In this document: piece after piece, positions 34,286-46,687 of the stretch | Layout: each line of letters begins with the position of its first letter | Numbering within the stretch: the stretch's first letter is position 1 | NCBI GenBank assembly: GCA_950097015.1 | Contig: CATNEN010000007.1 | Coordinates: 13,169,001 to 13,233,000 of the forward strand | Origin: Macrostomum hystrix | Lineage: Eukaryota; Platyhelminthes; Macrostomidae | DNA length: 64,000 nt | Reading direction: 5' to 3' | Notes under the pieces: model-generated | What the model was told of the DNA's origin: nothing | What the model saw: the letters and a program-made list of their open reading frames with translations, nothing else | Databases searched by the model: none | Translations under genes and position numbers: made by a program

Positions 34286-36572
34286 GCATTCAAGGGGCTT
34301 CCGTAATGTGACTGCCAATTATTCCTGCATCTGCACACAAGTCTGTAGTGCTTTAAGTTGGGAGGGAAGCAAGAAGTTCATGAAGCAATCAGAGTGCCTC
34401 ACCAATCATAAAGATGAACGCACTGCACATTGTTTCTGCCGGTGGGGGAGTCGCTCCCCCAATCTGCCTCATCAGCGTCAGATTAATTTTCCCGCTTTGC
34501 TCTTTCCGGCTTCAGAAAATTAGCGTTGCTTTCGTGTGCGCTGAAAGCCCCTCCAGGACCCCGTAGCTTACCCGCACGCGGTTTTGTTGGCGCAATAATT
34601 TCTAGAAGCTCTCCGAAATAATTTATAATTTATAATATATAATTTGCGTACTGAACTATTGGCCGCAAGTACTTGTGGGACTCCTATTACTGGCGGCAGA
34701 ACATACGATCGTAGATTGCATGCAGTTATTCTTTTTATATAATGAATGATTACTATTTTGTGAAGCATAAAGAAGCAAAAAGAAATATTGGGTGCTATAG
34801 ATCGCCGTTTGAATATTTTTTATCACTCATCGCGAACAAATAAATTCGTAATTGCTTCAACGATGCAATGTGTTTTAAATAATACTAGCCAAGCCAAAAT
34901 GAATAAGCTTAGCATGAGATGTTGCTGAGAGTTGGACTAGTTTTCGATTATAGATATTTGAGTTTATAAATTTGAAAACATCTAAGCAAATCTTCTAATT
35001 TGTTCGCAATTCTGCAGTACTTGAACGAACTTGTCAAAAAGAATAGCTTCATTCTTGTCTGGATTTGTACTCGATCCTCTAGGAACCGAGCCGCACGAAT
35101 TGCTCCGTGTTTAGCCTTTGGGATCACATTTCCTGCGCCTGGCCCCCTGACCCGGGCTCAGAGACGGCTGGGTTCATTCCCCTGCCACCTCCTCCAGCTC
35201 AGCTCGATTTTGAGGCCGTGAGAAGCTGTCAGATCCATGCAAGGGTGGCGCGATGAGTGAGCGAGCCACTGCGCGCTGTGTTTGCAGTTCATGTTGAAAA
35301 TCACAGCGGGTCGCCCAGCCTCGATTTCGCTAGTGTCCAAGGCAGTGGAACGCGCCTAAACATTCGCCCCTTGAGAGCCCTTGTGTCCCCCCCACTCGGC
35401 TGCAGATTGTTGTCAGAGGAGCGGGGAGAGAAACTGGAGGATCAAGATCTTGAGCTCAGGAAATTGGCTACCGTCCCGTCAGCAGATCGGAATTAAGCAG
35501 GCAGTTTTCATTAGATGCATTTTTAATGCTCGCCTCGAGCTCACTGTCCGCTCAATCCTCTCATGAAAAGACGAGGCCAACTTTCAAACACACAGCGACT
35601 GTGAGGAACTTCAGATTTACGACAATATTTTTTCGACGCTCAAGAGGATGGGACTCAAGTAATATGTCAAAGCTCTCTACATCACAGGTGCCTGCGTCAA
35701 CAAATGCTGCTCGGCGCCCGCCCGGGAGAGATATTATCAAGGAATTCGATGCTCATTTCTTATCTTGCTCAGAACGGTTTAATATGATGAGAGTTTGAGC
35801 AGCAGGAGTGTGAGGCTAAGGCCCCTAAAAGCGCAATGAATCAGCTCGAGCCCACTAGGAAGAGTCCCAAAACCAGGGCTCACGGTGTCAGCCGCCGGTC
35901 CCTTCCGACAGCATTTCTTGCCGCTCGCGCCCACTAACCGTAGGGCTGACGCAATCCGATACAGGTTGTCCTGCATGAGGGCCGTGAGCCCTCACGGATC
36001 CCTGCGGCTTCGCTACATCCTTTCTCTCGCTGGACTCCCAGTTCCTCACTTTACAGATCCCATTGAGGGACAGCAGAGCCGGGTCAGAAGTTCGAAGACA
36101 TTTTGAGTTCGAGCATTATACTGTGTTATCTAAAGCTAAAAATGAGTGTCCGGGGGATTCAAAATAAAAACAAGCTGTGCTGGAAGAATCGCGGCTGGAA
36201 TTGCCTTTTCTTTGCAACTTCTCAGCCGCTTTGCGTGGTTTTACAATTAACCAATTTCAATGAGCTAAGGTTCCAAGATGTCTATTGAAACATTGAAACA
36301 TTGAAAGGTATTGAAACCTCTGTTTGATATCCGAATGTATCCTAAATAAATAATTTCAGGTGAGAAATTCAAGCCGGCTGTATCCATTTTCCTTTTCATC
36401 ACCGGCTTCTATCGAGTGTTGGCCAAAGGGTTCGCCAAATATACACCACAAATTCTATGCTCTGTTAGCTAACTACGAGTACATGCCTTACTGTTGACAA
36501 GAATCTGTTACTTATTGTGTACTGAGATTTGCGTACTACATACGAGCGTAACGTATTTCCTCAGAACTGTAC

Positions 36573-36610
36573 CAAGGACTACTAAACAACATGTTGTTTA
36601 GTAGTCCTTG
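36573..36610. repeat. Perfect 38-bp palindrome
   Basis: The arms are CAAGGACTACTAAACAACA and its exact complement with no spacer. The word ACTGTAC occurs just outside on both sides in direct orientation (AACTGTACC and AACTGTACGG). Confidence 0.85.
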
Positions 36611-39099
36611 AACTGTACGGCATAAGTCTTCAACGCACAACGTGGGGGAAAACTTCCATAAATAAATAGGCCGACGAGGGCAACATCGCAGCAAACAAAT
36701 TATGTGCGCACCAGGTACTGAGGGCAGTAAGCTACGCTCTCAGCCACAGGTCTCAACTTAACTGAAAGACAAATTACAAAATCTCCGATCGCCAGGTCAC
36801 AGCCACTTCAGAATGCTCGCTAGCAGAAGTGCATCGACAGGGAGGGTGCGAGCGCAGTGCATCCGTTCGTCAATTGAGAGGGAGAGAGAGATGAGAAGAA
36901 GCGGCTCAGTGCTCAAGCAGCTGAGCGGAGCCGGATACGTTTCCTGGGGTGACACCGGGGCAGGCAAATTGAGGTCGAGGTGACAAACTGCTCGAGCTAT
37001 ACTCTCATAGCAATCAGTTCTGTAGATGCTGCTTCTCAGATTCTCAGGAGCGCTTATTAGGCGTGTTTAATTTTCTTTTGAAAGATTTGACTTGAGAACC
37101 CGAATCTGTTCGAAAGCAGATACAGAAGATTGCACAGGCAAATACGCTTACAGAAAATTAACTGGCCCCAACGTATGCAGCTGTCAGCGGCTGAGGCTGG
37201 CAGCACAGATGAGGAGAAACAGAGACGGGTGAGTCGTCGGATATGAGATATACGCTCGTAAGTGGAGAGGATTCAGGGAAAGCCAAGGTAACTTTCGAGC
37301 CAACTGGTGCGATGGGGAAGGCGATGCAGAGCCGAGAGGGGATGTAATTATTTTGATTACGTAATGCGAAATACCGGCTGGCTGGATTCTGGGGGTAAAG
37401 CTATGAATCGGGAAGGGGGCTGCGACCAAGGAGAGAAATGCCGACACTTTGCTGACTCCCAAATTTCGGGCTCTTCCTTAAATCTTTTGCGCCGCGCCCG
37501 TGGGAGTTGCATGAGGGATAGCTACATGTGACCCTCATAGGCATGGGAGATGGGAGCAGGCGCTTGCTCACTCATACTCTTTCTTCATCATTCGTCCCCT
37601 CTTCAGAGGAGTCCAGAGAACGCCATCCCGTGAGAGAAAGTTTTGTTTGCTGCATTCGCTACAAAAGAATAGCGCACAGATAAGCACAGAGGAAAGGATG
37701 CCTGAACGGGTGTAGAGTGAGTGCCAAAGAAAGTCTTTTTCAGAAGCCCATTCAGGTCATTTTTTATTTTTGTGTTCGTAGATCGATAAAAGCTAAAAAC
37801 TAATAGATAACTAGGTATAGATAGATTGATAGATAGATACGAAGTCAGGGTTGTCTCCAGATAGCAAGCAAAAAATGATTGAAATACTGCAATTGCTCTG
37901 TTTCAGGCTACAATTGTCGCAGGTTTTGCCTCTTGAAACACAGAATTCGCTCTGCCGCCAGCAATTAACGTATATTGGTCGCTGTGGTGAGCTCTATGCA
38001 TCAGTGATCTGGAATGGATGAGAAATGGACTGGAATAGGGGCCATGTGCGATGGAGGGACTGTGGAAGCTGGAGCGTAACGGATGAAGCCTGGCGGGCCG
38101 GGGAGAATGAGATCATGACAAAGTAGCGGCAATTAGTGTCGGCCTGGCACCGGCAGAGACGGAAGGGTCTCCCGCGTGGTTGCGGGGCGAGGCAGCTCAA
38201 TTGGTCTCCGAGCGTGTATACGGGAGCGCCTGGCAGGCTGGGAAATGAGGCTCCTCCATCTTGTCGGACAGGGAGTTGGGGCGGGGCGGGGATCTGCATA
38301 GCTGCATCTGGGAGAAGCCGGGCAAGTTCTGCTCGGCCTGATTATGCGCATCGAGTTCGGCAGGGCTGACGTGAGCTGCAGCCACTTCTTAGCGCAATCT
38401 GGCTGCGGTGGGCCAATCCTATGGCAGAGCCCGCTGGGTAGGGATTTTTTTAATAAAAAGCTTCTCAGGAAACGCGACTCGTTGGAGAGGCAGGGAAGCG
38501 GCTGCGACTTTGAGCTGAAGTAGACTGGGGAGAAGAAATAGTTGAAATTAATACTGAACTAATATGCATCGTAGACTGCAAATCCGATTGCGTCATCGCG
38601 AGTTGCTCACCAGTCTCCGCTCTTTCACTCCCCTGCTTGTTTCAGCCACGGCGAAGCGAACGACATCCTTGTAGCATAATTTAGTCACGGCTAATTGCAG
38701 TGCGCTGGAAACTGGGAGGCGATCGCGGCTCAGAGGCTGTGCTGTCAGCTCCACTTACGCAATCCTACAGGAGCTCAAATCCCATCTAAATATGATATCC
38801 CTATAGTCCCATGAAAAGTAAATCACAAACGTTCAGTGCTAGCCAAAACTTGCCGTGCAGGACATTCCGGAGACCCATGGAACAAAGATTGCCGACCTAA
38901 TTAGCTCACAAGAGACACTTACTAAAGCTCGGGATTTTGCCTTAAATTAAGCCGGGATTGGAATCCGGGCTTAAAGCCAAGAGACCACTACAAAAAGCTT
39001 TGCATTCTGTTCGAATGTACGAACTGTTTTTTACGAGCTGTCTAATAATTCTATCGCTGTTGGTTGTAATTGATCAATAAATAAGCCTACTATTTATCT

Positions 39100-39325
39100 G
39101 CCAGTCGGCGTGCCAGTCGGCGTGCCAGTCGGCGTGCCAGTCGGCGTGCCAGTCGGCGTGCCAGTCGGCGTGCCAGTCGGCGTGCCAGTCGGCGTGCCAG
39201 TCGGCGTGCCAGTCGGCGTGCCAGTCGGCGTGCCAGTCGGCGTGCCAGTCGGCGTGCCAGTCGGCGTGCCAGTCGGCGTGCCAGTCGGCGTGCCAGTCGG
39301 CGTGCCAGTCGGCGTGCCAGTCGGC
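39100..39325. repeat. 12-bp minisatellite, about 19 perfect units
   Basis: GCCAGTCGGCGT repeated with no visible substitution. All frames on both strands are open because the period is four codons. Confidence 0.95.
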
Positions 39326-39573
39326 ACAGAAGCCACATGTCTCGAAACAAGACAAGAGACAAGAAAAACATGTCTCGTTCAATAATGTCTTCTGCCAGTA
39401 GAACGGGAATAAACTAGCTCTCATTCTTTAAGTGTTTAACTTGAAAGGCTGAAGAGACAAACTATGGGACTGTGAGGAACCAATAGATTGGCAGGTTATT
39501 GTGACCAGAGAAATCGTGGCTCTCTGTTGTACCAGGGAAATGTACTTTTCTTCACTTTCCAATAGTTATATAG
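39326..39573. other. Short spacer, no feature
   Basis: Nothing supported between the 12-bp array and the hAT target duplication. Confidence 0.4.
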
Positions 39574-39581
39574 GCGACAGC

Positions 39582-41187
39582 CAGTGTTGGGCATTGTTAA
39601 TGAAAAACTTAACTTCGTTAACAGTTAAGAAGTTAACTCTAACTGGTAAAAAGAACTAACGATTAACGGTTAACAATTTAGCTTTTGCCAAAAAAGTAAC
39701 GCAGAAATCGTAAAAAAGTAACTTTCGCCCAAAAAACTTATTTCTTTACATAACGACTGCTTACAAAATGTAAATACACGCATTTTCTATCCTTAAACTG
39801 TCTTTTTGTATCATTTTCATGATTATACGGTAGTACGGACACGGTACAGAGATAGAGCTAGCTACTGTGTGCATATATCAATATATTTGGGCATTTGGCC
39901 AGACTGCCAGTGTGCTAGATACCGCTCATGCAAAAGTAAGATATGCTATGAAAGTACCGTGAATACCATACGTATACTCAATACTCCCGTTCCCAAAACA
40001 CCTTGCTAACTGTCTGTCACGTGTCACTGAAAAATAGAGAGGGAAAATTATTGGCTTCTTATTTTGCAAGCTTCTTCTATTCTGTGTGACTGACTGACTA
40101 GTCCCTTATCGTATTGATCACTTGTTGTGTTAAGTGGTGCATTGTTTAGGGCAGCTTTAGAAAGGTTTTCACTTTCATCGCTGGAGATTTGAGAGGCTAG
40201 TCACCCAGTCACGACAGTCAGTCACAGTCAGTAGTCATAGTCAGTCACTAAACTAAACTAGTCAGTATAGTCACTATCACTAGCTAGCTACTTTAGCTAG
40301 TCAGAAAACACAAACAGTTAAACACACACTTGCACACAAAAAGTGACGCAAAAGTCATGTAAAAGTAAGTAAAATTAAATTCAATAAAAACCACGCCACA
40401 ACACCCGGAGCTTCATTCAGTGAGCCACGCCACAACACCCGGAGCTTCAGTGGGTCACGCCACAACACCCGGAGCTTCAGTGGGTCACGCCACAACACCC
40501 GGAGCTTCAGTTGGTCACGCCACAACACCCGGAGCTTCAGTGAGCCACGCCACAACACCCGGAGCTTCAGTGGGTCACGCCACAACACCCGGAGCTTCAG
40601 TGAGCCACGCCACAACAAGTCACAAATGGCGGTTGCCCCTTAGAAGCAACAGGCGGGATAGTGTCGTATCAGCTAGTGGCGCTCTTTTTGCGCGGAGCAC
40701 ATCGGTCCCCATGGAGATCTCTCGACGGCCGCGCTGGATGGAAGTGCGGTATTGTAGCGCACAAAAAGTCTCGCGATTATAGGGTCGTTAAAGGCCGTGT
40801 CTGTAAAACCATGATGCGATTTCCAGGCACCGTTGAGCCATGCAGTTAGAATTTCCTGGGCACGTGTTCGAGGTGCCTCTCGCGTGCCACCGACTTGGAC
40901 TGGCACGCGTAAAATTAATGATTTCAATGTACAATATCCCTTTTCGCTACACAGACTATTTTTTGCAAAAAATTAACTTTTGCCATTTAACTTTTAACTT
41001 TTGGGGAAAAAATAGCGAAAGTTATTAACGATCGTTAACAGAAAAAAAAGTAACGGGTTTTTAACGAATTTGCAAAAACTTTAACTCCGTTAACAGAAAA
41101 AAAAGTAACGGGTTTTTAACGAATTTGCAAAAACTTTAACTCCGTTAGCAGAAAGTTAACTGTTTAACTAGTTAATGCCCAACACTG
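39582..41187. mobile_element. Non-autonomous hAT-type DNA transposon (1606 bp)
   Basis: The ends are inverted: left CAGTGTTGGGCATTGTTAAT and right TTAATGCCCAACACTG. The insertion is flanked by a perfect 8-bp target duplication GCGACAGC (39574-39581 and 41188-41195), the hAT hallmark, and the CAGTG start fits that superfamily. GTTAAC/TTAACG words are dense in both subterminal regions (39600-39700 and 41020-41170). No transposase is encoded. The interior carries a 30-bp minisatellite, and two 57-bp near-identical copies of a TAACGGGTTTTTAACG segment lie near the right end. Confidence 0.92.
40387..40618. repeat. 30-bp minisatellite inside the hAT element, about 8 units
   Basis: The unit is CACGCCACAACACCCGGAGC plus TTCAGTGGGT, with AGTGAGC and AGTTGGT variants. 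ORFs over it are repeat artefacts. Confidence 0.92.
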
Positions 41188-41215
41188 GCGACAGCCTGAG
41201 CACGCCCGAAAATGA

Positions 41216-44200
41216 GCCACTGGGTAGCTATCATGGAATGGCACGCCGATCTCACGTGGCCTGATAAACCGCCGGTTGCGCCTGAGCAGCTGGCCCGACT
41301 CCGTGCGAAGCCAGTACGACCGCGGGCTGCCGTCCACCTCGCTGTCGACCTCGGCAACCACCCAGTTCCGACGATCGCACTGAAGCCAGACCGGCTCGCC
41401 GACCTCCAAGCGTCGAAGTGCGCGCGCACCGCGGTTGTAGAGCTGAGCTGCCCGGGTCCGCTCCTTCTGGAATGATTCGATGCTGGCATGCACGTAGGTC
41501 TCCCGAGGCCGCAGATCTTGCACCGTTGTCGGCAGGTCGCACCGCAGTTTCCGGCCAAACGCCATTTCCGCCGGGCTGGGGAAGCCGCTGCCGACCGGCG
41601 TGTTGCGATAGTGCAAAAGGGCCAGTGCCAGGCTCTGTCCAGTCTCCTGGCACTTCTTCATCATATTCTTGGCAGTCTGCACATATCGCTCTGCTTTGCC
41701 GTTGGACTGCGGGTAGGCCGGACTCGATGTCCGGTGCTCCACTTGAAATCTGGTCATGAACTGACGGAACTCTCCTGCGGTGAACTGCGGCCCGTTGTCA
41801 CTGATGAGCTTCTCTGGCACTCCAAAGTTTCTGGAAATGGTCTTGGAGCACCTGAACTACTGCCGGGCTTGTTGTCGACCGCAGGCGGGTGATGCTCATC
41901 CAGTGGCTGTAGGCGTCTACGTACACCAGGTGCGCAGCGCCACGGAACTCGAACAAGTCGGTCGAGCAGACTTGGAACGGAAACTCGGGCATTTCAACGA
42001 TCATCAAAGTCTCCTTTGACTGGGCCTTCATTTTACGCTGGCAGGCCTCGCACTGGCTGACAGTTCGCTCGATGCAGGTGCGCATTCCTGGCCAGTAAAA
42101 ATAATCTTTGGCTTTCAGGTCCATCTTGACGATTCCAGGGTGTCCAGCGTGCAAAATTCTTAGGATCGAGCTTCTGGCGCTGCCGGCTGGCACGTAGATG
42201 CGGTCCTTCAGGCACAGGAGTCCTGAGACGAAAGTCAGATCATGGCGAAGATCCCAAAATACTTTCAAATCGTCAGGTAGTCGGTTTCGATGCTCGGGCC
42301 ATCCGGCTTGAATGACCTCCTGCAGACGCTGGCTCGTCTGGTCTGCAGCCGTGGCCTTCTTGATCATTGTCAGAATCTCGCGGTCTCCACTGAAGCATCG
42401 CTCCACAGCTAGCACTTGTCCGTCCAAAGCTTCCTCCAGCAGAAGCGTCAGGCTGTCCGTCTTTCCGTGAGCTCGGCTTAGCGTGTCTGCGACGTACAGC
42501 TCCTTTCCTGGTGTGTACTTCACACGAATGTCGTAGGGCTGCAGCTGCAGCAGCAAGCGCTGGATGCGTGGCGTGGTGTCACAGAGCTGCTTCTTTAAGA
42601 TGGACTCCAGTGGCTTATGGTCACTCTGGACATTGACAGTGCGGCCCCAGAGGTAGCGGTGAAATTTCTTGCAGCCGTACACAATAGCCAGGAGCTCCTT
42701 CTCAATCTGCGCGTATGCCTGCTGAGCTTTAGTCATGGCTGATGAAGCGAACTCAACCGGACGGTCCTCTTGGAGTAGCACAGCACCGATGCCGCTCTTG
42801 CTGGCATCCACAGACACGGTGACTGGCTTGCTGACGTCAAATGTGGCCAAAACCCTGTTAGAACACAGCTCCGTGATGATCGAGTCGTACGCCTCGTCGT
42901 GCTGATGCGTCCAGCTCCAAATGACGTCTTTCTTGAGCAGGTGTCTAAGCGGCTCTGCAGTAGCGGAAAGATGAGGACAAAACTTGGCCAGGTACGTCAC
43001 ACAGCCGAGAAATCGCCTTAGCTGCTCCTTCTTCGAAGTGAGACCTACAACATCATTCGGCCGGATCATTTCTTTGATGGCTTTGACCTTCATTGGATCT
43101 GCTCGCAACCCTTCCGAGCTGAGCACATCGCCTAGGTAGTTGAGCTCTTGGACACCGACTCGCATCTTCTGTGGGTTCAGTGTCACCTTGGCACGCTTGC
43201 ACTGCTCCAGGAGCTCTCGCACAGCTTGGTCGTGCTCCTCGACTGTTCTTCCCCACACGATGATGTCGTCAAAGAAGTTCTTAGAGTTTCTCACGTTGTT
43301 TGTGACGTTTTCTTCCATTCTCTTCTGGAAGACCTCGGGAATGGATGAGAGACCGTATGGAACTCGTTTCCAGCGATATCGGCCGAACGGGGTGTGGAAC
43401 GTGGTCAGGAAGGAGCTTTCATCATCGAGTTTTAGTTGGTGAAAGCTCTCGTTCGCATCGAATGAGCTGTACAGGATGGCTCCAGCAGTCGCAGCTCGAA
43501 CTTCCTCGGCGGTGGGGATCGGGTGGTACTCTCTGATGATGAACCTGTTCAGGTAGGTCGGATCTAGACACAGTCGCATCGAGCCGTCCTTCTTCCACAC
43601 GATGGCCACATTGGAGACCCACTGCGTCGGTTCGTCGACTCGCGCGATCGTTCCTTCCTTCTCCAGTCTCTCCAGCTCGCACTTCAGAGGTTGATACGCA
43701 GCAAATGGCACCTTGCGAGGAGGCTGCACTTTAGGCACTGCGTTGTCCGACAGTTGAATGGTGTATGGCTGCTTCATGCAACCAACGCCGTTGAATACTT
43801 CTGGGAAGCTGGCCTTTAACTGGCTGGAGTTCAGTTCCGATAACTGCTGCTTGCTCACCTTGCTGATGCTGCTTGGACTCTGCTGCAACGAGAACAGCTT
43901 CTTGACCAGCTGCAGCTCCTCAATCGCTGACTTCCAGCCGATGATGGGCGTGGAGTTCTCGCCGACAACAACAAACTGCAGTCGGGCATTCTTCCGGCAG
44001 GGCGAAGACACAGTCAAGTACGTGATGCCGACCACGTCCAGCAGCTGCTTGTTGTACGTTGTCAGAGTCCAGGATGTCGGCTCAATCGATGCTGCAGGGG
44101 CGAGCTGGATCAGCCGTTTCAGAGGGATCACGTTGACGTCCGCACCGGTGTCCACCTTGAACTGCAGCTTTCTTCCAGAGTCCGTGACAGTCAGGCACAC

Positions 44201-45094
44201 CATCATCGCCGAGCTGTCGGTTTGCGCCTTGGTTCGAGCACCTGGCTGCTCCACGGTCATGATTGCTGCAGCCGGGCCATCACCTGCGGACTCGGTCTCG
44301 GTGTTCTCCACCAGCTCGTTGACCTTCTTAGCATAGCGGTACACGGATGAGAAATGGTTTGCGCGACCACAGTTATTGCAGGTCTTACCGAATGCCGGGC
44401 ACTTGCGCCGCTCATGCTGCTGTCCGCAGAAGCCGCAGCTGCGAGCCGACTTGGCATTGCTGGCGGGCTGCGACCGGCTGGTTCGGCCTTGAACTGCCTC
44501 GACGGACGCTGGCGCGGGTGCAGGCGTTGCTCGGCTGATCTGCGCTGTGGCCAGGGTCCGAGCCTGCCGCTTCGAAGTCTCCGACGCTCGACCCATCTGG
44601 ATGGCGCGGTCCAGCGTCAGCTTTGTCTCGCAGAGAAGCCTCTCCCTCAGAGCTGGGTCGTTCGCACCGATGACGATCTGATCTCGAATGACGCTGTTCT
44701 CGATGGTCTCCTTGTTCACTGGCTCGCTGTAGTTGCATCGCTTGATGAGCTGGCGAAGTGAGCCGACGAATTGGTCGAAGTCCTCAGCTTCTCCTTGCAC
44801 TCTTGTTCGAAGCTGGTAGCGCTCAAAGGTCTCATTCGACAGAGGCTCGCAGTACTCTTGGAACGCACTCTTTACAGCTGCGTACGTTGCTACTTGGTCT
44901 GCAGGAAACGTGGAGAATACGTCCTGTCCATCGGATTCCAGCGCGGTCAGGAGAACAGCGATCTTCACTTCTTCACTTTCTTCAGTCCTCTTCGTAGCTT
45001 TCATGTAGAAATCAAATGCACTGATCCATCGCCTCCAGTTGTCTGCCCTATTGGTGTCAAAAATCATGGGCTCTGGCGGCCTCAATCCATCCAT
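41216..45094 (-). pseudogene. Ty3-type gag-pol, nearly complete with one frameshift
   Basis: The frame starts at 45094, 35 nt from the LTR. Residues 1-200 are gag-like. A double zinc-knuckle region lies at 220-251 (CGFCGQQHERRKC and CNNCGRANHFSSVY); the last cysteine of the second knuckle is replaced by tyrosine. The aspartic protease DTGA is at 315-318, RT runs from about 460 with FFDD at 607-610, and RNase H and the H2C2 integrase zinc region follow. At about 41828 one extra T (AGTTTCTGG against AGTTCTGG in copy 1) shifts the frame within the integrase core. The remaining integrase and tail continue in the frame of 41820-41164. Gag and pol share one frame, so no programmed shift is needed in the ancestor. 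Confidence 0.93.
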
Positions 45095-45129
45095 GCTGGC
45101 TTGCTAGAAAGTTTAGACTTGCGACGTCA

Positions 45130-45333
45130 TGTTATGTTAGAAGTCAAGGCGAGTGTGTGCGAGCTACGAAACGCTTAAAGCCAGCGATGGGCAGAGAGCC
45201 GACATATATATTATTGCTCAGTCAAGTGAGCAATGTACATTGTACGCGTCAATGGGGGACTGGGGGGCAGGTGCACTGAGAGAGAAAGAGAAAGACTGCA
45301 CATCGGCTAGCCAGCATCGATCATTACACAACA
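45130..45333 (-). repeat. LTR (5' LTR of copy 2)
   Basis: 204 bp, same termini as the LTRs at 1735 and 4551. It has a 5-bp contraction (AGTCAAGTGAGC against AGTCAAGTGCAGTGAGC) and a handful of substitutions. Confidence 0.92.
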
Positions 45334-45627
45334 GAAGCATATGTTCCCCTTGCAGTTACGCTCATAGAGCAACTCTAATGGAACCTGCCGACAACTTGAG
45401 CGAGGTAGGCCCACGTCAAGGCATTTCTCTCCTTTCGGATCACAAGAGAGACCTAGTAGCTTTTCCGGGACGCATTCGCTGCTTGCCAACAAAGTAAATA
45501 TTGTACTCGTAGAACCAAGAGGGGCAGTTACCCCTCACTAGCTAGCCTACTAGCTACTTCTAGTAGGTTTATTTGATGGCTAAAGCTATAAAACCAACCG
45601 TGAACTTTAAATGTCCGCGAATACGTA
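45334..45627. other. Spacer between LTR and LINE fragment
   Basis: No feature supported. Confidence 0.35.
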
Positions 45628-46315
45628 CCTGTCGGTCTGTCTGTGAACGCCAAGAAGACGATGGTGCTTACCGTCCCGGCAGACCTGCCCGCTGAGATCC
45701 GCTGTCGTAATGCGAACGGGCAGGCGGCGCTGCTGCCTCGCTGCACGACATTCACCTACCTCGGCGGTCTGGTGCCAAGCGTGCTGGACGACATCGCTCG
45801 GCGCAGGGCGCTCGCCTGGGGGCCGTTTCGCTCCCTGCGAACTGTAATGCAGTGTCCTGCGCTGCCAGACCGGCTGAGGGGGCGTCTGTACCAGGCCGTC
45901 ATCGAAACTGTGCTCCTGTACAACGCCCACACGTGGACCCTGACCAGCTCACAGGAGCGGCAGCTGGACGCCGCGCACGCTGCACTTCTGCGCGCTGCCT
46001 TCGGAGTCCACTACTCGCCGAACTCCACGACCAACATCAGCAACGACGAGCTGTATCACCGGGCCCAGCTCTGCCGGCCAAGCCAGCTACTCCGCACCCG
46101 GCGCTTGCAGCTGGCCGGCCACGTTATCCGTGCGGAGCAGCGCTGCCCAGAGCCCCTGCAAGATGTGCTGCTGCTTTCCCTGCAGGGACCACGGCGGCGC
46201 GGCCAGGCGAGGACACAACGTTTCGTCGACCTGCTGCTGACTGATGCCGGCATCTCCGACCCTCGCGGACTGATCCTCCTGCGCAGTTCTGCGCTCGCGC
46301 GCGCTTTTTGACAGC
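45628..46315 (+). mobile_element. LINE 3'-terminal fragment (C-terminal RT region)
   Basis: An open plus-strand frame encodes the stretch after the RT catalytic core of a non-LTR retrotransposon. It shows VNAKKTMVL, FTYLGGLV, RLYQAVIETVLLYNAHTWTL, LDAAHAALLRAAFGVHY and RRLQLAGHVIR. These match in kind and order the thumb and C-terminal region of RTE/CR1-type LINEs. The frame is uninterrupted for 222 residues, so decay is limited. 5' truncation is typical of LINE insertion. It is followed by a (TTG)n run and is a different family from the element at 12570-14837. Confidence 0.85.
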
Positions 46316-46687
46316 TTCCCACTCTTTGGCCTCAGCCAGGGTTGCTGTAGTTTGTTGTTGTTGTTGTTGTTGTTGTTGTGGTCGGAACTAAACTATTTTT
46401 AAGCATCATGCCTATTGCCTTGTCCCTCGAATCTAATCCAAGCAGTGCATCAGATATGGGGTAGTGGGTACGGGCTGACAACAAATTGTTAGGAATAATA
46501 ATAATACACCGAAACGCAGGAAAAACCAAACGCCTTTCTCCTAGCAAGTGTTAGGTTTTTTACAGAAATGAAGCACTTTATTGATTAAATGGCTTTATTT
46601 TTACAAAATGTACTTGTACTGTAATGTAATGTAAGTACAATGTACTTATTGTACTTATGAAAAGAAGCTGTTGACGATAAGTACTGA

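Larger units (their letters stand above)
32771..39099. other. Gene-poor stretch with two hairpin structures
   Basis: No gene supported in about 6.3 kb. The only structures I can defend are the hairpin at 34251-34285 and the palindrome at 36573-36610, listed separately. Confidence 0.3.
41216..45333 (-). mobile_element. Ty3-type LTR retrotransposon copy 2, 3'-truncated
   Basis: In minus-strand order it has the 5' LTR (45130-45333), a primer-site region TGACGTCGCAAG, a single gag-pol frame, and then a break inside the C-terminal tail coding region where homology to copy 1 stops (about 41216). The 3' LTR is missing. Twenty bases of unrelated sequence separate the break from the hAT target duplication. 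No target duplication can be assigned because one end is lost. Confidence 0.92.

Noticed and set aside
39074-39424. Overlapping ORFs in four frames
   Set aside because: 12-bp perfect array; every frame is open.
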